NCBI RefSeq assembly: GCF_014195485.1
Contig: NZ_JACIBU010000001.1
Span: forward strand, 2,418,001-2,482,000
Length of the DNA: 64,000 bases
Direction of reading: 5' to 3'
Origin: Modestobacter versicolor
GTDB lineage: Bacteria > Actinomycetota > Actinomycetes > Mycobacteriales > Geodermatophilaceae
Within the stretch, counting starts at the first letter, position 1. Every line of letters begins with the position of its first letter. Positions 42,587-52,062 of the stretch are shown in pieces. A program made the position numbers and the translations under genes. Below the pieces are notes generated by a model, which did not search any database, had not been told where the DNA came from, and saw only the letters and a list, made by a program, of their open reading frames with translations.

Positions 42587-44446
42587 TCACAGCCATCGAT
42601 CGAACCACTCGGCCACCCGCTCCGACAGGTGCAGCAGGTTGTCCCGTCCCACGATCGTGTGACCCTCGCCCCTGAGCAGCAGCAGCTCCGCGGGCGCCCC
42701 GAGCGCGGTGAGCTCCTGGTGCGCCTGGATCGACTCCAGCACCGGGACGTTGGTGTCCCGGTCGCCGTGGCACAGCAGCACCGGGGCGGTGAGCCGGTCG
42801 AGCGCCGTCATCGGGCTGATCGACGCGAGCATGTCCCGGTCGGTGACCGGGTCCCCGTACTCGGTGACCGAGGCGGCCGCCATCCACGGCTCGGTGCCGG
42901 CGAAGAAGGTGCGCAGGTCGCTCATCCCGGCCAGCGTGGCGCCGGCGGCGAACAGCTCCGGCCAGCGGGTGAGCGCCACCAGCGCCAGGTAGCCGCCGTA
43001 GGACCAGCCGTGCGCGCCGATCTGACCGGGCAGCGCGATGCCGGCCTGCACCAGGTGCTCGACGGTGGCCGGGACGTCGTCGAAGGAGGCCTCCCGGGCG
43101 CCGAGGTCGTCGGCGGCCATGAACGCCGCCCCGTGACCGCCGGAGCCGCGGACGTTCGGCGCGAAGACGGTCAGCCCGGCGGCGACGAGCGACTGGGCGA
43201 CCGGGTGGTAGCCCGCCCGCTCCTGCCCCTCCGGGCCGCCGTGGAAGCTGACCACGGTGCGGTTCGGCCCGTGCACCCCCGGCGGGACGTAGAGCCAGCC
43301 GTCGAGCTCGGTGCCGTCGTGCGCCAGGTACCGGCAGTGCTCCGGGGTCACCAGCAGGTGCGGGTCGGGCCGGCGCGGCGTCGAGGGCAGCGGCTGCGGC
43401 TCCGCGGCGCCGTCCAGGGAGACCAGCCACAGCGAGCGCGGCGCGAGCGGGCCGGTGAGCTCGGCCAGCAGGGTGCGGCCGTCGCCGGACAGCGACCAGC
43501 CCGGCATCACCGGCTGCGGCAGCGGGACGGCGCGCACCAGGCCGCCGTCGGCGAGGTCGCGGAGCTCCAGCTCGGTGCTGCCGTCGGCGTTCCAGACGCA
43601 GACGACCGTGCCGTCGGCGCGCACCGCGTAGGCGTCGAGGTCGGCGTCCGGCCGGGACACCAGCACCTCCGCCGGGCCCGGCACGCGCTCCGGGCTCAGC
43701 GGCACCCGGACCAGCCCGGTGCGGTCGCTGCGGGGAAGTCCCGGACGGCCCGGCAGGCCGGCGCGCAGGTAGACCGCGCCCAGGTCGGGGGCGAACCGGC
43801 CGTCCTCGGACGCCGCCCCACCGGGCGAGCCCAGCGGGATGACGCGCCGCTGCTCGCCGCTGGCGACGTCGACGAGCACGACGTGCCGGTGCCCGCGCGG
43901 CCCGCGGCGGGCCAGCACGGTGCGCTCGTCGGCGGAGACAGCGGTGACCGAGAGGAAGCCGCCGGAGGCCAGCGTGCGCCGGGCACCGCTGACCACGTCG
44001 ACCAGGACGACGTCGGCGCCGGGGCCGTCGCCGGGCGCGATCGAGCAGACGTAGTGGCCGGAGCCGGCGGTCCAGCCCCCGGCGAAGACCGTGGACCGGG
44101 GGTCGTCACCGGCGACCAGGTGCCGGTCGGTGCCGTCGGGGCGGACCGCCCACAGCTGGGCGCAGATCGAGCCGCCGGGGCTGACCAGGTAGGCCAGCCA
44201 CTCGCCGTCCGGCGACCAGGCGACCGAGACGACCTCCTCCTCCGCACCGGACAGCACCGCCGGCGGCGTCTGCTGGTCCAGGGTGGCGACCTCCAGGCGC
44301 GGCAGGCCGGAGCGGTCGCTCACGTACGCCACCCGGTCGCCGGTCGGCGCGAGCGCGGGGCACCAGGCGCCGGAGGCGCCGGCGATCTCGGCGAGGGCCA
44401 GGCGGACGCCGGTGGGCAGGCCCGTGGTGCGCAGTGCGTCGGTCAT
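42587..44446 (-). CDS. S9 family prolyl oligopeptidase-type serine peptidase
   Basis: 619 residues: N-terminal beta-propeller region (about 30-370, with TolB-like repeats such as VAWSPDGEWLAYLVSPGG) and a C-terminal alpha/beta hydrolase. Catalytic serine S482 in GWSYGGYLAL, the aspartate in HGDRDTNVP and H596 in GEGHTIVG complete the triad. No signal peptide, so it is probably intracellular and acts on small peptides. ATG at 44446 has a strong GAGGAGGTGAC ribosome binding site; upstream in-frame ATG at 44509 lacks one. It may trim or recycle the peptide made by the flanking amidotransferase and ligase. Confidence 0.9.
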   Translation of the reverse strand: MTDALRTTGLPTGVRLALAEIAGASGAWCPALAPTGDRVAYVSDRSGLPRLEVATLDQQTPPAVLSGAEEEVVSVAWSPDGEWLAYLVSPGGSICAQLWAVRPDGTDRHLVAGDDPRSTVFAGGWTAGSGHYVCSIAPGDGPGADVVLVDVVSGARRTLASGGFLSVTAVSADERTVLARRGPRGHRHVVLVDVASGEQRRVIPLGSPGGAASEDGRFAPDLGAVYLRAGLPGRPGLPRSDRTGLVRVPLSPERVPGPAEVLVSRPDADLDAYAVRADGTVVCVWNADGSTELELRDLADGGLVRAVPLPQPVMPGWSLSGDGRTLLAELTGPLAPRSLWLVSLDGAAEPQPLPSTPRRPDPHLLVTPEHCRYLAHDGTELDGWLYVPPGVHGPNRTVVSFHGGPEGQERAGYHPVAQSLVAAGLTVFAPNVRGSGGHGAAFMAADDLGAREASFDDVPATVEHLVQAGIALPGQIGAHGWSYGGYLALVALTRWPELFAAGATLAGMSDLRTFFAGTEPWMAAASVTEYGDPVTDRDMLASISPMTALDRLTAPVLLCHGDRDTNVPVLESIQAHQELTALGAPAELLLLRGEGHTIVGRDNLLHLSERVAEWFDRWL

Positions 44447-44557
44447 GTCACCTCCTCGGCAGGTCACGGCGGTGCGGGGCACCCGGTGGACGACGTCGTC
44501 CCCCGGCATCGGCAGTGTGGTCCCGACCCCTGACGCGACGGTGCGCCCGGGGTGGCG

Positions 44558-46342
44558 TCAGCGGATCCCGTGCCGCTGCAGCCAGAGCTCGAGCAGGCCG
44601 ACCTGCCACAGCTGGTTGGACCCCAGCGTGGTGCGGTGGGCGTTGGGCGCGGCCAGCAACCGGTCGACGTACTCGGTCCGGAACAGCCCGCGCTCGCGCG
44701 CCTCGGGTGCGTGCAGCGCCGCGCGCACCGTCTCCAGGTACTCGCCGTGCAGGTCGATGATCGCCGGCACCGGGAAGTAGCCCTTGGGCCGGTCGATCAC
44801 GTCGGCCGGGATGACCTTGCGGGCGGCGTCCTTGAGCACGCCCTTGCCGCCGTGCAGCAGCTTGAGCTCCGGCGGGACGGCGGCGGCCAGCTCGACGAAC
44901 TCGTGGTCCAGGAACGGCACCCGGGCCTCCAGGCCCCACGCCATCGTCATGTTGTCCACCCGCTTGACCGGGTCGTCGACCAGCATGATCGTCGAGTCCA
45001 GCCGCAGCGCCCGGTCCAGCGTCGTCTCCGCGCCCGGGCGGGCGAAGTGGTCGGCGACGAACTGGCGGCTGACGTCCTCGGTGGTCAGCCAGCGCTCGGC
45101 CAGGACGGCGGCGAGCTCGCTGTGCGGCCGGTCGACGAAGACGCTGGCGTAGGCGTCGACGGCGTCACCGACCGGGACGCCGTCCAGCGGCGGGTACCAG
45201 TCGTACCCGGCCATCACCTCGTCGGCGCCCTGCCCGCTCTGCACCACCTTGACGTGCTGGCTGACCTGCTGGGACAGCAGGTAGAAGGCGACCGCGTCGT
45301 GGCTGGTCTGCGGCTCGCTCATCGCCCCGATCGCGCCGTCCAGCCCGGCGTGCACCTCGGCGGTGGGCACCAGGAGCCGGTGGTGGTCGGTCGCGAAGGT
45401 CTCGGCGACCACGTCGGAGTAGGCGAACTCGTCGCCGGACCGCTCGCCGACCGCCTCGAACCCGATGGAGAACGTCGCCAGGCCCTTCTGCCCCTCCTCG
45501 GCCAGCAGCCCGACGATCAGGCTGGAGTCCAGGCCGCCGGAGAGCAGCACCCCGACCGGGACGTCGGAGACCATCCGACGGCGGACGGCGACGCGCAGCT
45601 GCTCCAGCACCCGCTCCTGCCACTCCACCGGGTGCAGGTCGGCGAACTCGGCCCGGCGCTCGTGCACCGGCCGCCAGTACTCCCAGTCGGACTCGCGGCC
45701 GTCGGGCTCGTAGGTGCGCACCGTGGCCGGGGGCAGCTTGCCGACCCCGGCCAGGATCGTGCGCGGTGCGGGGACCACCGCGTGGAAGGACATGTAGTGG
45801 TGCAGCGCGACCGGGTCGATGCTGGTGTCGACCCCGCCGGCGCGGACCAGCGCCGGCAGCGACGACGCGAACCGCACCCGGCCCGGCCCGCGGGACAGGT
45901 AGAGCGGCTTGATGCCCAGCCGGTCGCGGGCCATGACCACCCGGCCGGACTCCCGCTCGACCACGGCGAAGGCGAACATCCCGAAGAAGCGCTCGACGCA
46001 GGCCGCGCCCCAGCGGTGGTAGGCCTTGAGCACCACCTCGGTGTCGGAGGTGGAGAAGAAGCGGTACCCGGCGCCCTGCAGCTCGGCGCGCAGCTCCCGG
46101 TAGTTGTAGATGATCCCGTTGAAGACCATGGTCAGCCCGAGCTCGGCGTCGACCATCGGCTGCGCGCCCGCGTCGGTCAGGTCGATGATCTTCAGCCGCC
46201 GGTGGCCGAGCGCGACCGGGCCGGACTGCCAGCCACCGGAGCCGTCGGGGCCGCGCCGCTGCAGCTGGTCGCACATCGCGCTGACCGCCGCCATGTCGGC
46301 GACCCCGCCGTCGAACCGGACCTCACCCGAGATGCCGCACAC
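44558..46342 (-). CDS. Asparagine synthase-family amidotransferase (N-acetylglutaminylglutamine-amide type)
   Basis: 594 residues. The class II glutaminase domain starts with C2 (CGISGEVRFDGG) and keeps RGPDGSGGW and VFNGIIYNYRELR. The synthetase domain has the PP-loop VLLSGGLDSSLIVGLL and the trio-amidotransferase stretch AMSEPQTSHDAVAFYLLSQ. The whole matches TIGR03104, the enzyme that amidates N-acetylglutaminylglutamine to the osmolyte NAGGN. GTG at 46342 follows GGGAGGGG. The usual partners, a GNAT/ATP-grasp synthetase and an M42 peptidase, are not beside it; instead an S9 peptidase and a permuted ATP-grasp follow. Confidence 0.9.
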   Translation of the reverse strand: MCGISGEVRFDGGVADMAAVSAMCDQLQRRGPDGSGGWQSGPVALGHRRLKIIDLTDAGAQPMVDAELGLTMVFNGIIYNYRELRAELQGAGYRFFSTSDTEVVLKAYHRWGAACVERFFGMFAFAVVERESGRVVMARDRLGIKPLYLSRGPGRVRFASSLPALVRAGGVDTSIDPVALHHYMSFHAVVPAPRTILAGVGKLPPATVRTYEPDGRESDWEYWRPVHERRAEFADLHPVEWQERVLEQLRVAVRRRMVSDVPVGVLLSGGLDSSLIVGLLAEEGQKGLATFSIGFEAVGERSGDEFAYSDVVAETFATDHHRLLVPTAEVHAGLDGAIGAMSEPQTSHDAVAFYLLSQQVSQHVKVVQSGQGADEVMAGYDWYPPLDGVPVGDAVDAYASVFVDRPHSELAAVLAERWLTTEDVSRQFVADHFARPGAETTLDRALRLDSTIMLVDDPVKRVDNMTMAWGLEARVPFLDHEFVELAAAVPPELKLLHGGKGVLKDAARKVIPADVIDRPKGYFPVPAIIDLHGEYLETVRAALHAPEARERGLFRTEYVDRLLAAPNAHRTTLGSNQLWQVGLLELWLQRHGIR

Positions 46343-46632
46343 GTGCGCCCCTCCCTGAGCAGTGGTTGCGCCGGACGGCTCCCCACGATGCCCCCGCACT
46401 GTTTCCAGCAGGTGACCGCGGGGCCGCCCGGGGCACCGAAGGGGTCATTGTCGTGGCTCGCGTCACCGCCTGCGACCGCACGCGCACCGTCGCCGAGGAC
46501 GCCGCGGGGCCCGCTGTCGAGCCGACGCGCCGGACAGGGCGTGTCGGCCGCACGGCTCCCGGGACGCGCGGATAGCGTTGGAGCGGTCCGCTCCCCCGGA
46601 CCCGTACCGAACCCCTGCTGGAGGTCGTCCCC

Positions 46633-47595
46633 ATGCGCTCCTTGCGCCTCGTGGCGCTCTCCGAGGACGGCGAGCACCTGGTGCTCGTCGCGGACGCGCC
46701 CGACTCGACGGACGACGGCGAGCGCTTCGAGCTGCCGGTCGACGACCGGCTGCGCGCCCTGCTGCGCGGCGACGCCCCCCAGCAGCCGGCCGCCCCCGCC
46801 GACGACCTGCCCCCGCGGGTCATCCAGGCGCGGATCCGGGCCGGGGAGAGCCCGGAGCAGGTCGCGCACTCCTCCGGCACCAAGGTCGAGCGGATCATGC
46901 GCTTCGCCCACCCGGTGCTGCAGGAGCGCGCCCGCGTGGCCGAGCAGGCCCGGGACGCGCGCGTCCGGCTCTCCGAGGGCACCCCGAGCGTGCCGCTGGA
47001 GCAGTTCATGTCCGAGCGGCTCCGGCTGCTCGGCGCCGACCTGGACGCCGTCCGCTGGGACGCCCACCGCAGCGAGGACGGCACCTGGCAGGTGCGCGCC
47101 GCCTGGCGGGCCGGCCACAAGTCCGGCACGACCCGCTGGAGCTACGACATCCCGGCCCGCACCGTCACCCCGGTCGACGCCACCACGATGGACTTCGCCG
47201 AGGGCACCCGGCTGGTCCGCGTCGTGCCCGACGTGCCGGTCGGCCTGCCCGCGGCGCCGATCTCCCGCCGCTCGGTCTCGGTGCTGCACGACGCCGACGA
47301 GCTCACCGACGCCGAGGAGCTGGACCCCGAGGACCGGCCGGCGGACGAGGACGACGCCGAGGTGCGCAACGTCGTCCCGGCCGACGGCAACCCGGTCGAC
47401 GTGCTGCTCTCCGGCGACGACGGCCCGGACGCGGCCCCGCGCCCGGCCTACGCCAGCCCGTACGACGACGAGATCGACCCGGACACCCAGGACACCGTCG
47501 TCCTCGGCCGGCTGGCCGACGGCGAGACCGAGGACCCGCGGGCCCGCATCCCGGCCTGGGAGGACATCGTCTTCGGGGTCCGCCGCCACCGCTGA
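46633..47595 (+). CDS. sepH: Septation protein SepH
   Basis: 320 residues. SepH is an actinobacterial division protein that binds FtsZ and promotes Z-ring assembly. N-terminal DUF3071 domain (RSLRLVALSEDGEHLVLV, then PRVIQARIRAGESPEQVAHSSGTKVERIMRFAHPVL with a helix-turn-helix-like core) and an acidic, disordered C-terminal half (ADELTDAEELDPEDRP). ATG at 46633 follows CTGGAGG by nine bases. The 290-base upstream gap, shared with the divergent amidotransferase gene, contains a possible -10 (TAGCGT near 46573) but no other gene. Confidence 0.93.
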   Translation: MRSLRLVALSEDGEHLVLVADAPDSTDDGERFELPVDDRLRALLRGDAPQQPAAPADDLPPRVIQARIRAGESPEQVAHSSGTKVERIMRFAHPVLQERARVAEQARDARVRLSEGTPSVPLEQFMSERLRLLGADLDAVRWDAHRSEDGTWQVRAAWRAGHKSGTTRWSYDIPARTVTPVDATTMDFAEGTRLVRVVPDVPVGLPAAPISRRSVSVLHDADELTDAEELDPEDRPADEDDAEVRNVVPADGNPVDVLLSGDDGPDAAPRPAYASPYDDEIDPDTQDTVVLGRLADGETEDPRARIPAWEDIVFGVRRHR

Positions 47596-47649
47596 TCGGC
47601 GGTAATGCGTTCGGAGACCGTCCGGGTCCCGGCATAGCCTGCTGGGGTC

Positions 47650-49464
47650 ATGACCGAGACCCCCGCCGCCCCCGACGACCGGGGGCGGCTCTCGTCGCTG
47701 GCCCGGCTCTGGCCCTTCGCCCGCCCCTACCGCGGGCTGGTCGCGCTCACCTTCGTCGGTGCCCTGCTCGCCACCCTGACCCAGCTGGCGATCCCGCTGA
47801 TCACCCAGGACGTCGTCGACGGCCCGATCGCCGACGGCGACCGGGCCGGGCTGGTCCCCCTGCTGGCGCTGGCGCTCGCCTTCGGCATCGCCGAGGCCGC
47901 GCTGTTCTTCCTCCGCCGCTGGGCGATGAACATCAGCAGCCTGCAGATCGAGCGCGACCTGCGCGACACCCTCTACCAGCGGCTGCAGCGGCTCCCGGTC
48001 GCCTTCCACGAGGGCTGGTCGTCGGGGCAGCTGCTGTCCCGGGCCACCTCCGACGTCTCCACCATCCGGCGGTTCGTCGGCTTCGGCGCGGTCTTCCTGG
48101 TGGTCAACCTGATCACCTGCGCCGTCGTCGGTGTCCTGCTGCTGGTCACCTACTGGCCGCTGGGCGTCGCGGTGCTGGTCACCACCCTGCCGCTGACCTG
48201 GTACGGGCTGCGCTGGGAGAAGCGCTACAACACCCAGTCCCGGCTGGTGCAGGACGAGCAGGGCGAGCTGGCCACCGACGTCGAGGAGGCCGTGCAGGGC
48301 ATCCGGGTGGTCAAGTCCCTGGGCCGCAGCGGCCTGGTCTTCGGTCGCTACGACCGCAAGGCGCAGCGGCTGCGCGACCTGCAGTTGGACAAGGTGCGCA
48401 CCCTCGCGCTGATCTGGTGCCTGTTCGAGTTCCACCCGCAGATCACCCTGGCGGTCATCCTGGTCGGCGGGTCGCTGGCGGTCGGCAGTGGTGCGCTCAC
48501 CGTCGGCGGGCTGGTCGGCTTCGTCACGCTGTTCACCGTGCTGCTCTGGCCGATCCTGAGCCTGGGTTTCCTGCTCGCCCAGGCGCAGGAGACCGCCAGC
48601 GCCTGCGACCGGATCGGCGAGCTGCTCGACGCCCCGCTCACCGTCACCGATGCCCCCGGGGTCCGCCCGCAGGCGGTCGGCACGCCGGCCCGGCTGCGCT
48701 TCGAGCACGTCGGCTTCCGGTTCCCCGGCGCCGGCGACCCGGTGCTCGCCGACGTCGACCTCGACGTCGCGCCCGGTGAGACGGTCGCGCTGGTCGGGGC
48801 CACCGGCTCGGGCAAGACGACGATGACCGCCCTGGTCGCCCGGCTCTTCGACGTCACCGCCGGCCGGGTCACCCTCGACGGCCACGACGTCCGCGACCTG
48901 CCGCTGGTCCAGCTGCGCACCGTGGTGGCGACCGCCTTCGAGGAGGCGACGCTGTTCTCGATGAGCGTCCGGGAGAACGTGGCGCTGGGCCGGCCCGACG
49001 CCACGGACGACGAGGTCGCCGAGGCGCTGCGGGTGGCCCAGGCCGACTTCGTGCACGACCTGCCGTGGGGGCTGGACACCCGGATCGGCGAGCAGGGGCT
49101 GTCGCTGTCCGGCGGGCAGCGGCAGCGGCTCGCGCTGGCCCGGGCGGTGCTGGGCCGCCCGTCGGTGCTGGTGCTCGACGACCCCCTCTCCGCCCTCGAC
49201 GTGCACACCGAGGCGCTCGTCGAGCGGGCGCTGCGCGAGGTGCTGGCCGAGACCACCGCGCTGGTCGTCGCCCACCGGGCGTCCACGGTCATGCTCGCCG
49301 ACCGGGTGGCGCTGCTCGAGCACGGCCGGATCACCGCGGTGGGCCGGCACTCCGACCTGCTCGCCGAGGTGCCCGCCTACCGGGCGCTGCTGTCCTCGGA
49401 GTCCGAGCTGGCCGGGCTGACCGGCCTCGCCGGGCCGGAGCTGAGCGAGGCGGGCAGCCGATGA
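47650..49464 (+). CDS. ABC exporter half-transporter with degenerate ATPase site
   Basis: 604 residues: six-helix membrane domain (about 20-320) and ATPase domain. Walker A GATGSGKTTM and signature LSGGQRQRLALARA are normal, but Walker B reads VLVLDDPLSALD, with aspartate in place of the catalytic glutamate. In heterodimeric exporters such as TM287/288 or BmrCD one half has exactly this change. Its stop overlaps the ATG of the second half (ATGA), so the two form a heterodimer. Probably drug or lipid export. ATG at 47650. Confidence 0.92.
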   Translation: MTETPAAPDDRGRLSSLARLWPFARPYRGLVALTFVGALLATLTQLAIPLITQDVVDGPIADGDRAGLVPLLALALAFGIAEAALFFLRRWAMNISSLQIERDLRDTLYQRLQRLPVAFHEGWSSGQLLSRATSDVSTIRRFVGFGAVFLVVNLITCAVVGVLLLVTYWPLGVAVLVTTLPLTWYGLRWEKRYNTQSRLVQDEQGELATDVEEAVQGIRVVKSLGRSGLVFGRYDRKAQRLRDLQLDKVRTLALIWCLFEFHPQITLAVILVGGSLAVGSGALTVGGLVGFVTLFTVLLWPILSLGFLLAQAQETASACDRIGELLDAPLTVTDAPGVRPQAVGTPARLRFEHVGFRFPGAGDPVLADVDLDVAPGETVALVGATGSGKTTMTALVARLFDVTAGRVTLDGHDVRDLPLVQLRTVVATAFEEATLFSMSVRENVALGRPDATDDEVAEALRVAQADFVHDLPWGLDTRIGEQGLSLSGGQRQRLALARAVLGRPSVLVLDDPLSALDVHTEALVERALREVLAETTALVVAHRASTVMLADRVALLEHGRITAVGRHSDLLAEVPAYRALLSSESELAGLTGLAGPELSEAGSR

Positions 49465-51353
49465 CCACCCCCGGCACGGGGGCCGCTGCCGCCACCGGGT
49501 CCGGCGCGCCCGCCGACGCGCACGGCACGACCACCCCGGACCAGCACGCCGACTGGCGCGGCGTCGCCGGCGAGGACACCGACGAGCTCACCGCCTCGGC
49601 GAGCTCCTTCCTGCGCGGCCGCTCCCGCCGGCTGCTCGGCCAGCTGCTCCGCCCGCACCGCCGGGCGCTGTGGCTGCTGCTGGGCACGATCACCGTGCAG
49701 AACCTCGCCTGGCTGGCCGGGCCGTTCCTGGTCGGTGTCGGCATCGACCACGCCGTCCCGGCGCTGCTGGAGGACGACCCGTGGCCGCTGGTCTGGACGA
49801 CCCTGGCCATGGTCACCGCCGCCGCGGTCGACACCGTGCTCCGCTACCGGTTCCTGATCGGCTCGGGGCGGGTCGGGCAGGCGGTGCTGCTCACCCTGCG
49901 CCGGCGGGTGCTCGGCCACGTGCAGCAGCTGCCGCTGGCCTTCCACGAGCGCTACACCTCCGGCAAGACGATCAGCCGGCTGACCAGCGACGTCGAGGCG
50001 CTCGCCGACCTCTTCGACGAGGGGCTCGACGGCCTGCTCACCGCGCTGTTCAGCGTGCTCACCATCGGCGTCGTGCTCGTCGTCCTCGACTGGCCGCTGG
50101 GCCTGATCGCGCTGCTGGGCTTCCCGCTGCTGTACCTGCTCGCCCGCTGGTTCCAGCGCAACTCGACGATCGCCTACCGGCGCACCCGGCAGACGATCGC
50201 CGCGCTCATCGTCCAGTTCACCGAGACCTTCGGTGGCATCCGCGCGGTGCAGGCGTTCCGCCGGGAGGGCCGCAACGACGAGCTGCACGCCCAGCTCAAC
50301 GAGGACAACCGGCAGGCCCAGCACCGCGCCTTCTGGCTGATCGCCGTGTTCATCCCGGCGGTCACGATGATCGGGAACCTGATCACCGTCGCCGTGCTGG
50401 GCTACGGCGCGCTGCGGGTGATGGACGGCGACCTGGCGGTCGGCGTGCTGGTGTCCTTCCTGCTCTACCTGCGCCGGTTCTTCGACCCGTTGCAGGACAT
50501 CGCGATGTTCTACAACAGCTACCAGTCGGCCAGCGCGGCGCTGGAGAAGCTCTCCGGGGTGCTCGAGGAGCGCTCCGGCGTGCCCGAGCCGGCCGACCCG
50601 CACCCGCTGCCGCACCCGACGGCCGGCGAGGTGGTGTTCGACGGTGTCCGGTTCGGCTACGGAGGCGCCACCGTGCTGCCGCACCTGGACCTCGTCATCC
50701 CGGCCGGGCAGACCGTGGCGCTCGTCGGCGCGACCGGCGCCGGCAAGTCCACGCTGGCCCGGCTGGCGGCCCGGTTCTACGACCCGGTCGAGGGCGAGGT
50801 CCGGCTCGACGGCGTCCCGCTGGCCCGGCTCGCCGACGCCGACCTGCGCCGGGCCGTGGTGATGGTGACCCAGGAGAGCTTCCTGTTCAGCGGCTCGATC
50901 GCCGACAACATCCTGTTCGGCAAGCCCGAGGCCACCCGCGCCGAGGTGGAGGAGGCGGCCCGGGCCATCGGCGCGGACACCTTCATCCGCGCGCTGCCGG
51001 AGGGCTACGACACCGACGTCCGCAAGCGCGGTGGCCGGCTGTCCGCCGGGCAGCGCCAGCTGGTCAGCTTCGCGCGCGCCTTCCTGGCCGACCCGGCGGT
51101 GCTGGTGCTCGACGAGGCCACCAGCTCCCTCGACGTCCCCAGCGAGCGGCTGGTCCAGCGGGCGCTGCAGACGCTGCTCGCCGACCGGACGGCGCTGATC
51201 ATCGCCCACCGGTTGTCGACCGTGGAGTTCGCCGACCGGGTGCTGGTGATGGAGGCCGGCGAGGTGGTCGAGGACGGGTCCCCCGCCGACCTGGTCGCCG
51301 GCACCGGCCGGTTCGCCGACCTGCACCGCGCCTGGGCCGACAGCCTGGTCTAG
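49461..51353 (+). CDS. ABC exporter half-transporter with canonical ATPase site
   Basis: 630 residues. A 60-residue low-complexity N-terminal extension precedes the six-helix domain (about 70-370) and the ATPase domain. Walker A GATGAGKSTL, Walker B VLVLDEATSSLD with catalytic glutamate and switch histidine in IIAHRLST are intact; the signature is LSAGQRQLVSFARA, LSAGQ rather than LSGGQ. Together with the overlapping upstream gene this gives one consensus and one degenerate ATP site. Followed by hairpin element C. Confidence 0.92.
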   Translation: MTTPGTGAAAATGSGAPADAHGTTTPDQHADWRGVAGEDTDELTASASSFLRGRSRRLLGQLLRPHRRALWLLLGTITVQNLAWLAGPFLVGVGIDHAVPALLEDDPWPLVWTTLAMVTAAAVDTVLRYRFLIGSGRVGQAVLLTLRRRVLGHVQQLPLAFHERYTSGKTISRLTSDVEALADLFDEGLDGLLTALFSVLTIGVVLVVLDWPLGLIALLGFPLLYLLARWFQRNSTIAYRRTRQTIAALIVQFTETFGGIRAVQAFRREGRNDELHAQLNEDNRQAQHRAFWLIAVFIPAVTMIGNLITVAVLGYGALRVMDGDLAVGVLVSFLLYLRRFFDPLQDIAMFYNSYQSASAALEKLSGVLEERSGVPEPADPHPLPHPTAGEVVFDGVRFGYGGATVLPHLDLVIPAGQTVALVGATGAGKSTLARLAARFYDPVEGEVRLDGVPLARLADADLRRAVVMVTQESFLFSGSIADNILFGKPEATRAEVEEAARAIGADTFIRALPEGYDTDVRKRGGRLSAGQRQLVSFARAFLADPAVLVLDEATSSLDVPSERLVQRALQTLLADRTALIIAHRLSTVEFADRVLVMEAGEVVEDGSPADLVAGTGRFADLHRAWADSLV

Positions 51354-51358
51354 AAGAA

Positions 51359-51420
51359 GGACCCCCTCGCCCCCCGACCCTCGCTCCGCTCGGGCCGGGC
51401 CCCTGCGAGGGAGCCGTTCC
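51359..51420. repeat. Dispersed GC-rich hairpin element, copy C
   Basis: Follows the ABC exporter stop by five bases: GGACCCCCTCGCCCCCCGAC, then CTCGCTCCGCTCGGG and GGGCCCCTGCGAGGGAGCCG. Outer arms CCCTCGC/GCGAGGG pair. It is the longest copy and most similar to copies A and B in outline. Confidence 0.75.
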
Positions 51421-51442
51421 AGCACGTCACCAGGGGAACAGG

Positions 51443-51468
51443 GTGTCCAGGAAGATCGTTTCGGGTAG
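51443..51468 (+). promoter_or_regulatory. SigB-like stress promoter upstream of the general stress protein gene
   Basis: GTGT (51443-51446), a 16-base spacer, then GGGTAG (51463-51468) fits the GNNT-N14-16-GGGTAY pattern reported for actinobacterial SigB-type sigma factors except for the last base. It lies about 85 bases upstream of the stress-protein GTG. The functional match between promoter class and gene product supports it. Confidence 0.5.
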
Positions 51469-51552
51469 TGGGCCGGTCGTCGTCCTGGTGACACGAGTGG
51501 CAGCCGGATCGTCCGGCCGCCACCAGCAGGCCGGTCCGGAACGGAGACAGAC

Positions 51553-52026
51553 GTGTCAGCATCGGTGTCCATGCCCCTCGGCGGCGTGCAGGTCGGGTCC
51601 TTCGACAACTACCAGCAGGCCCAGCGGGCGGTCGACTTCCTCTCCGACGAGAAGTTCCCCGTCGAGAACGTGACGATCATCGGCAGCGACCTCCGCCAGG
51701 TCGAGCGGGTCACCGGCCGGCTCAGCTGGGGCCGCGCGATCGGCGCCGGTGCCGCCAGCGGTGCCTGGTTCGGCCTCTTCGTCGGCCTGCTGCTCGGCAT
51801 CTTCGCCACCGACGGTGCCGACTGGATCGGCTCGGTCGTGTCCGGCCTGCTGATCGGCCTGGTGTTCGGCGCCGTGTTCGGCGCCGTCGGGTACGCGGCC
51901 TCCCAGGGCAAGCGCGACTTCACCAGCACCAGCCAGATCGTGGCCGGCCGCTACGACGTGCTCTGCGCCCCCCAGGTGGCCGAGCAGGCCCGCGCGGAGC
52001 TCGCCAAGCTCTCGCTCCGCGGCTGA
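51553..52026 (+). CDS. General stress protein (YflT/GspM-like) with glycine-zipper membrane region
   Basis: 157 residues, GTG start. The N-terminal domain (VQVGSFDNYQQAQRAVDFLSDEKFP, VENVTIIGSDL) is the general stress protein 17M-like fold. The middle (about 60-120) is two glycine- and phenylalanine-rich hydrophobic helices, and the C-terminus returns to a soluble strand (GRYDVLCAPQVAEQARAEL). Function of the family is unclear; induction in general stress is known from Bacillus relatives. A SigB-like promoter lies upstream. Confidence 0.85.
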   Translation: MSASVSMPLGGVQVGSFDNYQQAQRAVDFLSDEKFPVENVTIIGSDLRQVERVTGRLSWGRAIGAGAASGAWFGLFVGLLLGIFATDGADWIGSVVSGLLIGLVFGAVFGAVGYAASQGKRDFTSTSQIVAGRYDVLCAPQVAEQARAELAKLSLRG

Positions 52027-52030
52027 ACGA

Positions 52031-52061
52031 CGGCCCCCGCGCCCTCCGGGCACGGGGGCCG
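52031..52061. terminator. Bidirectional hairpin (short repeat copy E)
   Basis: CGGCCCCCG (52031-52039) pairs perfectly with CGGGGGCCG (52053-52061) around a 13-base loop, in the gap between the stops of the stress-protein gene and the converging methyltransferase gene. Its core is nearly the same as copy D at 60506. Confidence 0.8.
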
Positions 52062-52062
52062 C

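Noticed and set aside
46375..46575. Small frames in the gap between the amidotransferase gene and sepH
   Set aside because: No ribosome binding site, no family match and no codon bias; the gap most likely holds the divergent promoters.
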